This document shows positions 1 through 11,534 of a stretch of 64,000 nt of DNA, piece by piece. Origin of the DNA: Dendrolimus kikuchii (lineage: Eukaryota; Arthropoda; Insecta; Lepidoptera; Lasiocampidae); contig CM034412.1 in assembly GCA_019925095.2 (NCBI GenBank), forward strand, positions 12,810,001 through 12,874,000, in the 5' to 3' direction. The position numbers and the translations under genes are program-made. Every line of letters starts with the position of its first letter. Within the stretch, counting starts at the first letter, position 1. The notes below the pieces were generated by a model. The model saw nothing but the letters and a program-made list of their open reading frames with translations, did not search any database and had not been told where the DNA came from.

Positions 1-517
1 TAACAAATAAGTAAATTTATAAAACTAGCTTTATAGCAATCACGCCGTACTCAAAATGAAATTATGTTCCGTTAAGGACATTAAACAAATTAGATTAGTT
101 GTGAACCGAGTCGTATTCTAGAATACGTGACTTATATGTGATATGTCGCCGGCCGTACATGTGTTGATTACATTTGAAAGCAATAGTTCAGTATCATGGG
201 TCACATTCCAAAATGGTCCTACTTCACTCGGCTACATTATGTACACTATGATTTAAAGTGAATTAGGATGCTGTTGTTTTCAATGGAAATAAAATGTATA
301 GAAGTTTATAAGTTGTTTCATTTTGTGTTGCATCTATGAAAATTTTTCAAGCAATCATTTATCATGGAATAATAAAGAAATCAGCTTATCTGTGATATTA
401 AAAAAAGAATTGAACTGCAGTCGCCATGTTGAAAGTTCTTACGAATTAGGGTTGCCAGTTTTAAAAAAGTTGTTTATTTATTAACGACGTTAGTTTTAAC
501 GCTAATAAAATATCAAA

Positions 518-632
518 GAATGATGATGAATGTCAAAGAAGCAAGTGAGGTGTGTAAGAATGGGCCTAAATGGCGCTCTGTTGTTCGTGCCTACCCCGCA
601 AGGGAACTGGCGTGAAGTTATGTATGTATGTG
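518..632 (+). mobile_element. LINE 3' tail, 115-bp copy with 12-bp TSD
   Basis: Same 3' end as the 29.3-kb LINE (codes …VVRAYPARELA then TGA-agttatgtatgtatg), flanked by taaaatatcaaa at 506-517 and 633-644. An extreme 5' truncation. Confidence 0.85.
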
Positions 633-644
633 TAAAATATCAAA

Positions 645-1317
645 AAAACATAAGATGGCCACAGTCAATAGTTACATCAGTCTAATAATTAATTATCTTG
701 ACTAGTGTGATAAATATTCAAATGATTGGCAACACCGGAGTGAACACAGCGACGCTGATTTCACAGATAAGTTGGAGCACTCTACGAAATATTACTGAAC
801 CACCTGTAGCATACACACCCAAAAGGACGGTAGCTATATTATGGGAAGATATGTCGATCCTGATTTTCTAAATATATTTCAGACTCGACCCATGTTTGAA
901 GTCTAGGCTTAGCACAGTAAGGATATAAGCAAGTACTTACCGGATGCTGCTAACACCTCTAGATTGTAGTAATATTAATTTTGTACAATTTGGCGGGAAT
1001 TAATGTTCAGTTGCACACGCGTGTAGTAAGATTCGTAGTATTCAACGACTGACTAACAACTCTCGACGGATGACGGATAAGATCATGCTAGACAACCAAA
1101 AATTGGTGTCTTCGATACCGCTAGAGCTGTGACACTCAAACATCGATTATTCCAATAATAGAAATATATATATATGCAAACGAAACACCACCCACTATAT
1201 CCTTGTTTTCTAGTGTGCCCCACAAGACTAACAATAATATTACAACTGGATTATCTTAGGCATCTATGTAATATAATAGATAATAAATAGAACATAAATA
1301 TATTCTATATTCCCAAA
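645..1317. other. Unannotated AT-rich spacer
   Basis: No open frame, repeat homology or RNA gene that I can support. 1531-2240 is likewise featureless except for possible poly(A) signals of the PP2A-A transcript on the minus strand. Confidence 0.5.
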
Positions 1318-1530
1318 CTAAGAATTTATGCTTGTGGTATGGGAAATATAATTATTACCAAATACCACAAGCGTATATACCATACTTCCGTTATATACGG
1401 AGCCGATCCCTGACACCCGACGTAAATAACAAAGTTCGAAATCAACTTTGCCAGGAACCGAAAGCTTCTGACTTCCAGTGAGCTTGGCGGGTAAAGGCTA
1501 GCTTACTCAACCACAAAAACCGTCAATGTC
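1318..1530 (-). mobile_element. SINE family B, old diverged copy
   Basis: Shares 'gagccgatcc.tgacaccc', 'ccaggaa.cgaa' (B-box inverse) and the 'ggctagcttactcaacca' (A-box inverse) in the same order and spacing as 16351-16595. Confidence 0.65.
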
Positions 1531-2527
1531 AGTCATTTTTCTAATTTTGTTATAGCATCAGATTTTCAAGCAACATTTTATTTCAAACATATTTTTAGAC
1601 AATCCCATTGATCATCAAAGCTGGTTGAAATGAAACATCAGAATGGATTTAATCGTTTATTAAGTATTACATTAATTACAATTTTTCAGTGTTATGTACA
1701 TTTAAATGCCTTGAAATGACCAATACTTCGCATATGGAGCAAATGGAATGGAGTAAACATAGAGAGGTACAAACATTTTGTTATGTATCATTTGAATCAC
1801 AACAAAGTAAATTAAACATTCATTCAGCTCCGATTCTTTATTTAAAAAAACATATTGGACTCGTTACACAGAGGAGCCTTTTATTTCTTCAGATTTGGCT
1901 TAACACGGTTTATGTATATAGTCAGAGTCACGTGGTATCCATAGTTTTCTCCATAAAAGTATATATTTTTTAAAATAAGTTATCAGACAGTTATATATAG
2001 GTATATATTTATGTCACCAAGTTTGTCGTGCTTCGAGCGATACATACGACACATCTTACTGGCAATAACATTATGAATTAACACTAAATTACAATCTAAT
2101 AATAATGGGCCTGTTTGCCGCCATTTTGAAAGTGCACAAAATGGCGGGCATTATAAAGATAAGAATTGTTCTAATAACATTTAAAATTGAGATTATAGAC
2201 ACATACTTAAGCTAAAGTAGAAAATAAAGGTGGCTGTAATCATTTATTTTTGTTGTTTTATTCTATTAATAATTATGCTAATTATTGTTTGATATCAAAG
2301 TTCTACTTATAGGCCGCGCCAAACTTATCTTCAAGTCTGAGCAATATCTGTTTTTTCTTTCTTTGCCTTTTAAAAAGCGTTTATGGGTGGGTTAGCTGTT
2401 TTTAAAAAAAAACCGGCCATAAATTTCAACGCGGGCTATATCTATATAAGTAAAAAACGTTATAAAACATCACTGGTGCGGATTTTAATAATCAAAAAGT
2501 TAACTAAACAGGCCCGTTAAGACTAAA

Positions 2528-3379
2528 TTAGCCAGCGATACCAACAATCGCTTCGGAAGCGAAATACTTGACATCCACATCCGGATCTACATTTAACTTC
2601 TCCAAAACAGGCTTAACCTGAGGCTGAATCACCGTTGGATCTAAGAACGGTGCCATCTTCTGCAAAGTTTTGGCAACATTGAATCTTACGTTGGCAACAT
2701 TATCATCTGCCATAGACAACACCGTTGGCAACAACACTCTTGTCGTTATATCCTTACCACAGACCTCGGATAGAACATTGATACAGAACAAATATGTCAT
2801 GCGGTGCAGGTAATTTTGTTCTCGGGACATTGTCAACACTTTTGGTATGACATTAGTCTCGGCCCAGGAGGATCCGTATTGCTCGACTAGTTTTTTCAAG
2901 TTAAGAGTTGCTGCTTCACGTATGGCATAGACATGATCGATCAACCAAGACATGCAGAGTCCCGTGAGCTTCTCATCAAAGAACTCTTGGCCCAATTGAC
3001 CAGCCAAAAGAGGCATATGTTCGATAATAGCCAATCTTACCCTCCACTTTGTATCTTCAGCTAACTCAACTATAGCTGGTAGAAGAGACTGGACTAACTG
3101 CTGTATTCCAATAACCTCATTCACACATTCCAAGTTCGATATGATGTTGAGACGTACCTCTGGGCATTCATCTTTGAGTTGTGTCAGGAACAACGGCAGG
3201 AGATGTTCGATGGTGTTCTGACGGCCCACTATCGGGCTGAGGCCCATAATAACGGAGGCAAGGGCGGACTTGACGTGCTGGTTCGCGTCGCAGACTAGAT
3301 CTTTGATTTGAGGCAAGATCATGGTCATTATTATATGCTCCTGGTGTGCTTTGTCTAGATTCATGCAGAAATCTTTCAC
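2528..3379 (-). CDS. Pp2A-29B: PP2A-A terminal coding exon 6
   Basis: 852 nt including the TAA stop, starting [15 protein letters not shown] after the acceptor tttcaag. It encodes about half of the HEAT array (the C-subunit binding half) and ends [15 protein letters not shown] (AATAAA on the minus strand) lies near 2243-2248 and may be the polyadenylation signal, which is an inference only. Confidence 0.95.
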   Translation of the reverse strand: MKDFCMNLDKAHQEHIIMTMILPQIKDLVCDANQHVKSALASVIMGLSPIVGRQNTIEHLLPLFLTQLKDECPEVRLNIISNLECVNEVIGIQQLVQSLLPAIVELAEDTKWRVRLAIIEHMPLLAGQLGQEFFDEKLTGLCMSWLIDHVYAIREAATLNLKKLVEQYGSSWAETNVIPKVLTMSREQNYLHRMTYLFCINVLSEVCGKDITTRVLLPTVLSMADDNVANVRFNVAKTLQKMAPFLDPTVIQPQVKPVLEKLNVDPDVDVKYFASEAIVGIAG

Positions 3380-6300
3380 CTTGAAAACAAGCATTTCATC
3401 ATTTTAATTATCGTTCTTTCGAAGAATAGTGTTTGCAGATCGTTTCTGTCTAGTCAAAAATACTTTTGACATTTATTTCACTTCCAGTAACCGTTACAAA
3501 TTTATTTACAAAAAGAGAATTGTCTACCAAACTGTCTGGGTAAGGTAGATGAGATTATGGATGTTAAGATTATTACACAAGCTGTGGTAGCGTAATGGCT
3601 AGTCCATGTGTTCCAAACTCAAAATGGCACAGGTTCGAATCCTGGCTGGTACAATGCACCACTGGCAGTTTTCTGACCTAATGTGCATATTATGTTTTAA
3701 GTTTTCGCGACTTGTATACATAATAAAACTACGTTTTAACGGTTTTAAGCGCGGTAATTTTATTTGATTTTGGTTTTTCCTGGCGTAGAATGCTGGCGCT
3801 TCCCGATATATCTTTTTTTAGATGTTAATTTTACATATACCGGTATAATATTATTATAATGAGTTTAGTGACATCGTTAAATTTCTTAAAAAGGTGTCGC
3901 GATAATAATATTATACCGTTAAAACGTAGTTTTATTATAATGTGCATATTGTTACAATTACCACAGGCTAACAACGGTGACGTAAAACATCGTGAAGAAA
4001 TTTGCACGTCGAGATAGCCGATGTCAAACCTGCCAAGCCGCCTTGGACAAGCGTGGCGGGTATACTGTCCATTTCCTCCCTATATTGGGAGACCTGAGCC
4101 CAGCAGCGGGACATTTATGGGCTATTATTGCAAATATTATGAAGATTATTAACCAAACACTTACCTTGCCGGCAGCCGCTGCTCGTACTTCGGCTTCGGT
4201 GTCCTTGAGCAACGCCTGAAAGATTTGCGCCAGGTCACTGCGGGCCAATTCGGGGCCCACAGCTTGTTGTAGCTCCACAAACCTAGAAAGAAAATTAGTT
4301 CAGAATGCGATTACGAAAAACACATTGAATACATTGTTTAACCCTTAAGATTATTATCGATATACCAAAAAGCCGCAAGACTAACACTATCACTATCTCG
4401 TAATATACCAAGAAAATATACCCATTTCATACAAATCATACAACTCCTATATAAATAGAGTGAGACAACAACACAAAAATGATCATGTGCACAAACACGA
4501 TTTGCACTGTCATCGCGGACACATATGTGCTAATAGTGAGCTGAAGGGTTAATGAGCACATAGACTTGTCAGGTGGTAGGGCATTTGCCCGACTGGATGG
4601 CTACCACCCCTGGTCTAAAGTATGTCGCCATAACAACCTTGTGTTGTGTTCCGGCATTAGTGACCAGGTTCCAGTCTCCCTTAAGAGAGCAGCAGCGCAT
4701 TTCTAGCACCTTTGGTGTTGTAAATGTCTATAGGCGATGGTAACCGCTTTCCATCAAGTGGGCCGTCTGCCTGTCTGCCAATCTACAGCAATAAAAAAAA
4801 AAAGCACACAAGTGTCATGAATAAAGTGTAGAGACCAAGGCTTGCAACTGGTTTTTGTCAACTATTTAATTTGAAGTGCAAAACCTTGAAGAGTGTTATA
4901 TGAAAGTATCATTCCATCTCTCTCAAGATGCGTTTTGGTGCAACAAACATCTTGCTGCACCACATAGCTGCGTTTTGATGGTATACGGCAAACACCGTTC
5001 GTTGGTTTATTCAAGAATATTTAACGAAATTTTGTTCTCACCGTTGAGTTGGGGATAAAGTGAAAACAAAACCGAAAAGCTCCTATGTACACAGACTGCA
5101 ACTGGTTCGTCTTCTTTACCGGTTTCCATATTACAGGGAATCTCACCTATCCTAGCAGAATGTGGTTGTTGACGAATAGGTAACGTAAGTAACTTCAAAT
5201 CACTTGTCACTACAATTTTAATAATAGTTTTATTATACTTTTCACACTATGGCTACGTTCCATTTGGGACCCACAACAATCAGGTTCACGACCGCGATAT
5301 TTCCCGTTCCACTTGCTTGCCGGCGTTACAATCGTAAAACCAAGTGGAACAGCTATTCGACCCACCTCTTGACATGGGTCATTGTGAACATTGCGTGGTG
5401 ATGTTTTCGCCACGACCACAACGACTGCGATCGCCTTGTGGAACGGCTAACGGAGCATTTTGAGTGTTGTGAGCTACTAATGGAACACCTGTATATGAAT
5501 ATGGCTACTTTCCATTAGGGACTCACAACAACCACGTTCACGACCGCGATTTATCCCGTTCCACTTGCCTGCCGGCGTTAAATTGTAAACCCAAGTGGAA
5601 CGGCTATTCGACCCACCTCTTGACATGGGTCGTTGTGAGCGTTTTGTGATCGAAAATGATGACGTCATTACTGACGTTTTCGCCACGACCACAACGACCG
5701 CGGTCGCCTTGTGGAACGACTAACGGAGCATTTTGAGTGTTGTGAGCTACTAATGCATGGAGATTACTTTTGTATACTAATGATACTGCCAAAATTGTCT
5801 TTGTAATTTTTCCACTTGTAGCTAGGTAACCCATTTATTTAAATAATGAACACCAAAGTTTTTCTCCAACATTCCAATCCTTCGTACAGCCGTTAATACT
5901 GACTTGTCGGCGACCATGTACCGCACCCGCCAGGAGTTGTCTCCGGCGCGCGCGCGCACCGTCGGCATCACCAGCTGCTCCATGTCTTCGGCGGGCAGCA
6001 GCGCCGCCACCGCGGCGCACGCCTCGGCCGCCAGCAGCCGCACGGAGTCCTGCTCGTCCTACAACAACACCGATATTTCGGTAATCAGACAGATACATTC
6101 CGTGCAGGAATGCATTGGGACGGCCTGTCTTTAAGAGGCGACAAAACAATCCGCAGACAGGTGGTACGGCATTTGCCCCACTACCACCGCTGGTCTAGGA
6201 TATACCGCCATAACAACCTTGACATGTGTTCCGTCATTAGTGATCAGGTACCAGTCTCCCTTAAGAAACTAGCAGCGCATTTGTAGCACCTTTGGTGTTG

Positions 6301-9300
6301 CAAATGCCCATAGGCGATGGTAACCACTTTCCATCAAGTGGGCCGTCTGCCTGTCTGCTGAACTCCTGCAATAAAAAAAAAAGGTATCCAAGTCTTTTTT
6401 GTGACTATTTTTCAAAGCAAATATAGAGGGAGTGAATTTAAATACAGCAACTTAAAAAAGCCTGAAATTGTCTCGCCATCATAAAATTTGAAATTTTTGT
6501 AATTTTAAAATTTAAATATTCACTAAGTTACATACATATAATTAAGTTGTAGAGGTTGAATTTCTGTACAATGAAAAAAATGCTAAAAACCGAGTCAGGG
6601 GGATATATAAGAAGTGAAATAGAACTAATTTAGATTTTTTTCAAATTTTTTGTTTCTCTGTTTGTACCAACTAATCTCGAAAACGACTGGACCAATTTAA
6701 ATGAAATTTTGTGTGGTGGTAGCTATGTCCCTGGACAACATATGGGATACTTTTGATCCCGAAAAATTAAAGTTCCCGTGGGATAGTTAAAAAACCGCAC
6801 CACGCGGACGAAGTTGTGGGCATCAGCTAGTATGCAATAAGTTAAAACTTAAGTAATAATAATAATAATTTTTATTGTCAAAAAGTCACATTTACATTAT
6901 TTATGTTACCTACTGATCCTAAACTAGGCGAAGACTGTATTTTGAAGACCAATGCTGGTGTTTATAGCCACAGCGGGCAAGTGTGTGTGTCTGTCTGTGT
7001 GTATGCATTTTCGTATCACACAATTCAGATGGTGATTTTTAGCACATTTTCAGTATTGTCGTAAGTTAGACTGCTTAGCCATACCTGAATCAGTTTTCTA
7101 GCCTCCTTGACAGACTTATTTTTGATGTTACAGAATTTAACCACCACATTATAGACGTGTATACTAACAAAGAGTCCAGTGATGGGCAAATAAGATTTTT
7201 CACCAAGATATCTGGCAGTCAGTAACTCTTCGTGTTGTCAACTTATTGTAGTCATCTGATGTTAGTACACATAGAATCTATGCGAGCTGTTAGAGCCTTG
7301 ACTGCATAGTGACTATGTCTTCATGTTTTAAGTCTGATTAATTTTAAGCTATTAATGATACAATTCCATATCATGCGATGCACCCATTATCACATCTCTC
7401 ACGGCTACGCGAGACATGCATCATCGGGCGTGCAATGGGTGAATCAACAGTTAAACATTTATATAAAAACGTTGAAATATATAAATTTGTCACCTGCGCC
7501 AAGGTGACGAACATCGGTATGAGGTCGCTCTTGACGTACTCCACTTCGACGACGCGCGCGAACTCGCCCAACTTGTAGGCGGCCGCGCGGCGCACCATCG
7601 GCGTGTCGTCCTGGCACAGGGAGCAGAAGTGCTGCCGCAGCTCCGCCTTCACCGGCGCTGACACGCGCGTGTAGCACACGCTGCAATGGAGCACATTCAA
7701 AATCAAAATAGTCATTCATTGGAATATAATTGATTTTATTAATTTAACCACCTGTATAGAAACTGTGTGTATTTTTTTTTAATTTTTTTATTGCAGAAGA
7801 TCAGCAGACAGGCAGACGGCCCACTTGATGGAAAGCGGTTACCACCACCTAAGGACATTGCAACACCAAAGGTGCTACAAATGCGCTGCTGTTCTTTTCA
7901 GGGAGACTGGAACCAGGTCGCAAATGCTGGAACACAGCTCAAGGTTGTTATGGCAACATACTCTAGACCAGGGATGGTAGCCCTCCATTCGGGCAAATAC
8001 CACCTGGCATTTAATGGCATGGTGTATTTAATATGAAATAAATTAAAAGGAAAATATTGCACATAACAATATTGTCAGAGCTATGGGGCAAGAATACATA
8101 ATAAATATAAAAAGACAAATACCTGAAGAGTCCACAGGCAGATGCTCTTGAAGTAAACCAATCACCACCAGCCAGACGTTGAACTAGTGGTACAAAGTGC
8201 TGCTCCAAAGCTTGAGGTGTGTGGTGAGCAGCAACTGCACGGAGTGACGCCACTGCCTTGTCACGGACTACTGTCTCTTCGACAGTTGCAAGGGACTCCA
8301 AGGGAGGTAGAAGGCAGTGGGCAAATTCACCACCACCAACAAGATTGATGAAATTCCCTGTAATTATAATTTTGATACAAATATTCAGTTCTGTCATCAT
8401 CTTAGCTTTCGATTTCTATTGCATTCAATGTGTCCTCTCTTACTTGTGACATAATTTTATATATCAAAAATCATAACAAAAGACCTTCAAATATCATATT
8501 AAATCTGTGGCAAATCACTAGCAGCGCAGGGGCAGTTGTGGCACCATCGGTGAGGTGGGTCAAGCGCCAAGCTGGTCAAGCAATGCAAGGACCTGTCTGT
8601 GCAGTGATTACTAGCATCTTACTGCTTTGTCTGCTGGACTTGCTGTTCTTTTGTGTAATTTATTTTGTCTGGTTATATAAATATTATTAAAGATCACTAA
8701 TTGTTTAATTTACAATCTGGTTTTTCCAGTGATATAATAAATCTTTTATTATTATACATATTTATTTAACTTCAAGTGACTTACTTAACTTCATTTTTCT
8801 TTAAATTTAATCAAAAATACTGTACAAATCTTATTATTAATTCTACCTTCTTTTCATTCCGACTTTCTAACACTACTGTACAGTGCAATATCAGGCAGGT
8901 TGCATGCCTGCCTTATATCATGCTGCTACTGTAGTTGATAGTGATAAACACTCTTACTTCAGAAAAGAAGAGTTCTTATCTCATTCTTATCAAAGCTGAA
9001 CATTCAATATTTGCGAGTCCTCAAAGGACCAAGCAGTTGTATGGGGTACAGTGCAACACACATAAATATCATGTCTTTGCTTTAAGTGACACTTGGAAAG
9101 TATCAGGCAGCCCTAGGTTTAAAAAGTACCAAAGGTTTGAATACCATCAATATTATAGTAATGATTTTTTTGTTTAAAATTTGGGGTAGTAAGTGTAATC
9201 CAGGTCCACTGCACTGTGTAAATTAGTATATGTTACAAAAATAATGCATACATACATACAATGGAACGAATACTTTTAATAAATATTTAGTAATAATAAA

Positions 9301-9548
9301 ATGTGCAAAAATCGTTACTAACCAAGCTGTTCAGCGAGTGCCAAAAGTACTTCATCTTCGTCGTATATTGTGTCCGTCAAGAAGGGGATGAGTTCCGTCC
9401 TGGTCCTTTCTACACCCAAGGCCAAAGCGATGGTGGAAAGCTTCTTGATCGAGTTTAAGCGTAGCTGAACGTCTTCGTTTTTCAGCTCGTCAATAAGAAC
9501 CGCGATTGGGTAAAGTGACTCATCCGTCCCAGAGTCGCTGGCTGCCAT
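2528..9548 (-). CDS. Pp2A-29B: PP2A scaffolding subunit A, complete six-exon gene
   Basis: This encodes the HEAT-repeat scaffold of protein phosphatase 2A, which holds the catalytic C subunit and one regulatory B subunit in the cytosol and nucleus. Coding exons on the minus strand are 9548-9323, 8357-8123, 7680-7494, 6058-5904, 4282-4165 and 3379-2528. All introns are GT-AG and every phase joins cleanly, giving 1773 nt (590 aa plus stop), the length expected for this family (about 590). Recognisable family segments include [66 protein letters not shown] [10 protein letters not shown] and [11 protein letters not shown], in the family order. The ATG follows an A-rich Kozak-like context (aaaaATGG). 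No frameshift or missing HEAT block is seen. Introns are loaded with repeats. The identification is secure; the exact UTR limits are not visible. Confidence 0.97.
3583..4140 (+). mobile_element. tRNA-derived SINE (family E) split by a PLE
   Basis: 5' tRNA-like head with A box TAGCGTAATGG and B box GGTTCGAATCCTGG, then a conserved body ending 'agcagcgggacatttatggg'. Interrupted at 3692-3938 by the Penelope-like insertion. It lies in PP2A-A intron 5. Confidence 0.85.
3692..3938. mobile_element. Short Penelope-like insertion inside a tRNA-SINE
   Basis: Flanked by aatgtgcatatt (3680-3691 and 3939-3950). Starts with the inverse of the PLE end (…cgcgacttgtatacataataaaactacg) and ends with a direct 'cgttaaaacgtagttttattat', so its two ends are inverted. 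No coding sequence. Confidence 0.8.
4165..4282 (-). CDS. Pp2A-29B: PP2A-A coding exon 5
   Basis: 118 nt, completing Lys then [17 protein letters not shown] and ending [11 protein letters not shown] before gtaagt. The acceptor is ttctag. The frame is continuous with exons 4 and 6. Confidence 0.95.
4565..4802 (+). repeat. SINE/LINE-tail family A, 5' truncated
   Basis: From 'tcaggtggtagggcatttgccc' to 'ctacagcaataaaaaaaaaa'. Same consensus as 22016-22331. In PP2A-A intron 4, antisense to the gene. Confidence 0.85.
5250..5490. mobile_element. Inverted-repeat element (family C), copy 1 of a pair
   Basis: Ends acgttccattt… / …actaatggaac are inverted, with GTCGTTGTG/CACAACGAC-rich subterminal repeats and a central 'gacccacctcttgacatgggtc' palindrome. 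No ORF. In PP2A-A intron 4, 13 bp from the next copy. Confidence 0.8.
5502..5757. mobile_element. Inverted-repeat element (family C), copy 2 of a pair
   Basis: Same element and orientation as 5250-5490, retaining the 'gatgacgtcat' block that copy 1 lacks, and truncated at the last few bases (ctactaatgcatgg). Confidence 0.8.
5904..6058 (-). CDS. Pp2A-29B: PP2A-A coding exon 4
   Basis: 155 nt, from [20 protein letters not shown] to VRYMVAD plus two bases of a Lys codon. The acceptor is gttgtag and the donor gtcagt. It is strongly GC-rich (many GCG/GCC Ala codons), unlike the introns. Confidence 0.95.
6096..6383 (+). repeat. SINE/LINE-tail family A copy
   Basis: Starts ccgtgcaggaa, with a deletion of the 'aagaatacaatttcctgcggccgg' segment, and ends 'ctgctgaactcctgcaataaaaaaaaaa'. 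In PP2A-A intron 3. Confidence 0.85.
6640..6830 (+). mobile_element. Helitron 3' end
   Basis: Ends 'accacgcggacgaagttgtg' then ggcatcagCTAG before T. Internal 'ctcgaaaacgactggacca' is typical. The 5' end was not located. In PP2A-A intron 3. Confidence 0.65.
7494..7680 (-). CDS. Pp2A-29B: PP2A-A coding exon 3
   Basis: 187 nt. It starts by completing the Ser codon of LFSVCY and runs through [20 protein letters not shown] to VTLAQ before a gtgaca donor. It is GC-rich compared with the surrounding introns. Confidence 0.95.
7778..8012 (-). repeat. SINE/LINE-tail family A copy, inverted
   Basis: The inverse of the family consensus, from 'ttttattgcagaagatcagcagacagg' to 'gggcaaataccacctgg'. In PP2A-A intron 2, sense orientation to the gene. 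Confidence 0.85.
8123..8357 (-). CDS. Pp2A-29B: PP2A-A coding exon 2
   Basis: 235 nt between acceptor attacag and donor gtattt. It carries HEAT repeats 2-3, including [11 protein letters not shown] and the conserved [14 protein letters not shown]. The phase matches exons 1 and 3. Confidence 0.95.
9323..9548 (-). CDS. Pp2A-29B: PP2A-A coding exon 1
   Basis: First coding exon, 226 nt, starting at the ATG of [20 protein letters not shown] and ending one base into a Gly codon before a GT donor (gttagt). It encodes the N-terminal HEAT repeat. Confidence 0.95.
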
Positions 9549-9735
9549 TTTTACTTACCTGCTGCTTTGATTTTCTCAATTTAGCACTAATTTACAATTT
9601 TATAAATGATATTCGGTTATATTTTTGCTTTTATTTCTGAAAAACGAATACGACAATTTTCCAAAGCAGCAAAATGGCAGCTTTAGTTTTTTTATTACAA
9701 TTTCGTTCAAGAATCAGGATTTCGATAGACAAAGA

Positions 9736-9917
9736 TGTTCACGCCACCGCGTAACGAACGATGATTCCCCGAAAAAGTAATTTACCCCGCACTTCCGCGT
9801 CTCAACGATCAGTCTGAATCGATCCGTCGTAAAAACATTCACGCATCGCGCGCGCATTTGAGATATCCACCCAATTGCAATACTAACCGGGTTCCAAGAG
9901 CTTGGTGATAAGTGGCA
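9736..9917 (+). repeat. BEL/Pao LTR fragment upstream of PP2A-A
   Basis: Begins exactly at the LTR start TGTTCACGCC and matches 57404 onward through 'gataagtggcaa', then stops where a second LTR begins. It lies about 190 bp upstream of the PP2A-A start codon, on the opposite strand. Confidence 0.85.
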
Positions 9918-9919
9918 AT

Positions 9920-10460
9920 TGTTAAGAGTTTGCGGGACTCGAATCAAAATGCCATTAGAATTATTATAGAGTTTATTAGAACTATACAAACACCTATAAC
10001 ACAGATATACATATATCCGAACGCAACAAATCCAAACGTAATGCAGAAGGTCATAATTCAATGAAACGCGCAAAGTCCGTCACTATTAGATTCCCGAATG
10101 TACACACGTCACATCTAGATAGTAGTTGTAGCTCAATTAACTCGCCCTCTCTATCAGGCCATCGTTTTAGACTTCACAAATGCAAATGTGCCCGCCCGGC
10201 AACGTCGACATAATTTCCTAGAATTAGCTTGTACTTATAATCCGCAACTTATGGCTAATGATGTTCCTGAGTGACCGTAAACAAGTAAAATAGGAAAATA
10301 GGCTGTTCTCCACAATAACTAGAAACGTGCCTATAAATAAGTGAACAAAAGAAGACAATCATAAAAGGATTACAATTAGTTCAAATGCCGACACGTAATA
10401 AAATGTGCTTTTACAGATCTGTAGGTGGAATTTGCCTTTGTCGAAGCCTAAGTTGTAGCA
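9920..10460 (-). repeat. Solo LTR, 4-bp-TSD family, diverged
   Basis: Homologous throughout to the solo LTRs at 24820-25311 and 56255-56761 (inverted relative to the first). Shared landmarks include 'agtttattagaactatac', 'acgcgcaaagtccgtc' and 'gtgcttttacagat'. Its ends TGTTAAGAG/TTGTAGCA have decayed from TGTTACGA/TCGTAACA. No clear TSD. Confidence 0.82.
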
Positions 10461-10642
10461 ATATTTTTAGGATATTCCTTGTTCTTAAAACAGTTGTGTT
10501 TTTAGATGAAATATCAATTATTTATTGATGTTTCTTTTCGAGCTGTCACAGGGATTCCATCGTTTGATATCAAAGGCAATTTGAATAAGTATTTTATTAC
10601 ACAATTCCGGTTTTCGTCTAATGCCTATTATTTTATTGAAGA

Positions 10643-10961
10643 CTAGCTGACCCGGCAAACTTCGTACCTCCTCAGAATCAATAAATAAAAAACGTTGATT
10701 TCTGAACGATTTTTAAATTTAATTGATTTCTAAACGACGGGACGAGCATCAAAATTAAATGTTTGACAGGTAGGAATAGTTTCTAAGGGAAAGCGAAATT
10801 GTTGTTTTTATTATATTCCAAGCATTTTTTTTATATTTACTCACCTTTTAAACCTTCCCTGGACTTCCACAAATAATTCAAAACGAAAATTAGCCAAATC
10901 AGTCCAGCCGTTCTCGAGTTTTAGTGAGACTAACGAACAGCAATTGATTTATATATATAGA
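10643..10961 (-). mobile_element. Non-autonomous Helitron
   Basis: On the minus strand TCTATATATATAAATCAATT … ccgggtcagCTAG, followed by T. Contains 'tcgagaacggctggactga'. Confidence 0.75.
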
Positions 10962-11534
10962 TTTTTTAAAGTTTGAATATTTAAGGATAGTTAGATAAAT
11001 GAACTGTACATGGTCATAATAAAAATAAAAATGTGATGCTTAAATTTGACAGTAGATGGCACTGTTACATACAAGAAGCTTACTACATATCAAGAAGGAG
11101 GTGGGCAGTTCAAATAGTGGTACGAAAATAAATGTCTTGCTTTCTTTGGATAACAATACTACAATTATCACCACGGCGATAGCAAGCATAATATTGCAAA
11201 ATAAATGCGAAAAAATGTACAATATACGTAAATGATGCGGCTTCATCTTCGATAATGTTACAGATATAGGCCGTTTCACGCAGAGATGCCAATGGGTTTA
11301 ATGCGTTATTTAAAATGCGACATTGACAATAACCTTAAATATTACCATATAACGTTTGTATATACAATTATACACTAATGTGGTTATGCGTTAACGGTGT
11401 TATTTTTTATTAAGGCTTTAAACAAGATGCATTCGGCTAGTCTTATTCATAACGAGTTAGAGTAAGTTTGTAGGCTTCTTTAAAAATCTTAATAAGAGAC
11501 CGTAAATCTTTAAATTTAACACAGCTGCAACTAC

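Noticed and set aside
3583..3660. tRNA gene candidate (A and B boxes present)
   Set aside because: It continues into a dispersed SINE body and the same head recurs at 19.8 kb; no proper cloverleaf was recognised.
6975..7010. TG-rich microsatellite
   Set aside because: Short and interrupted; nothing beyond a simple repeat.
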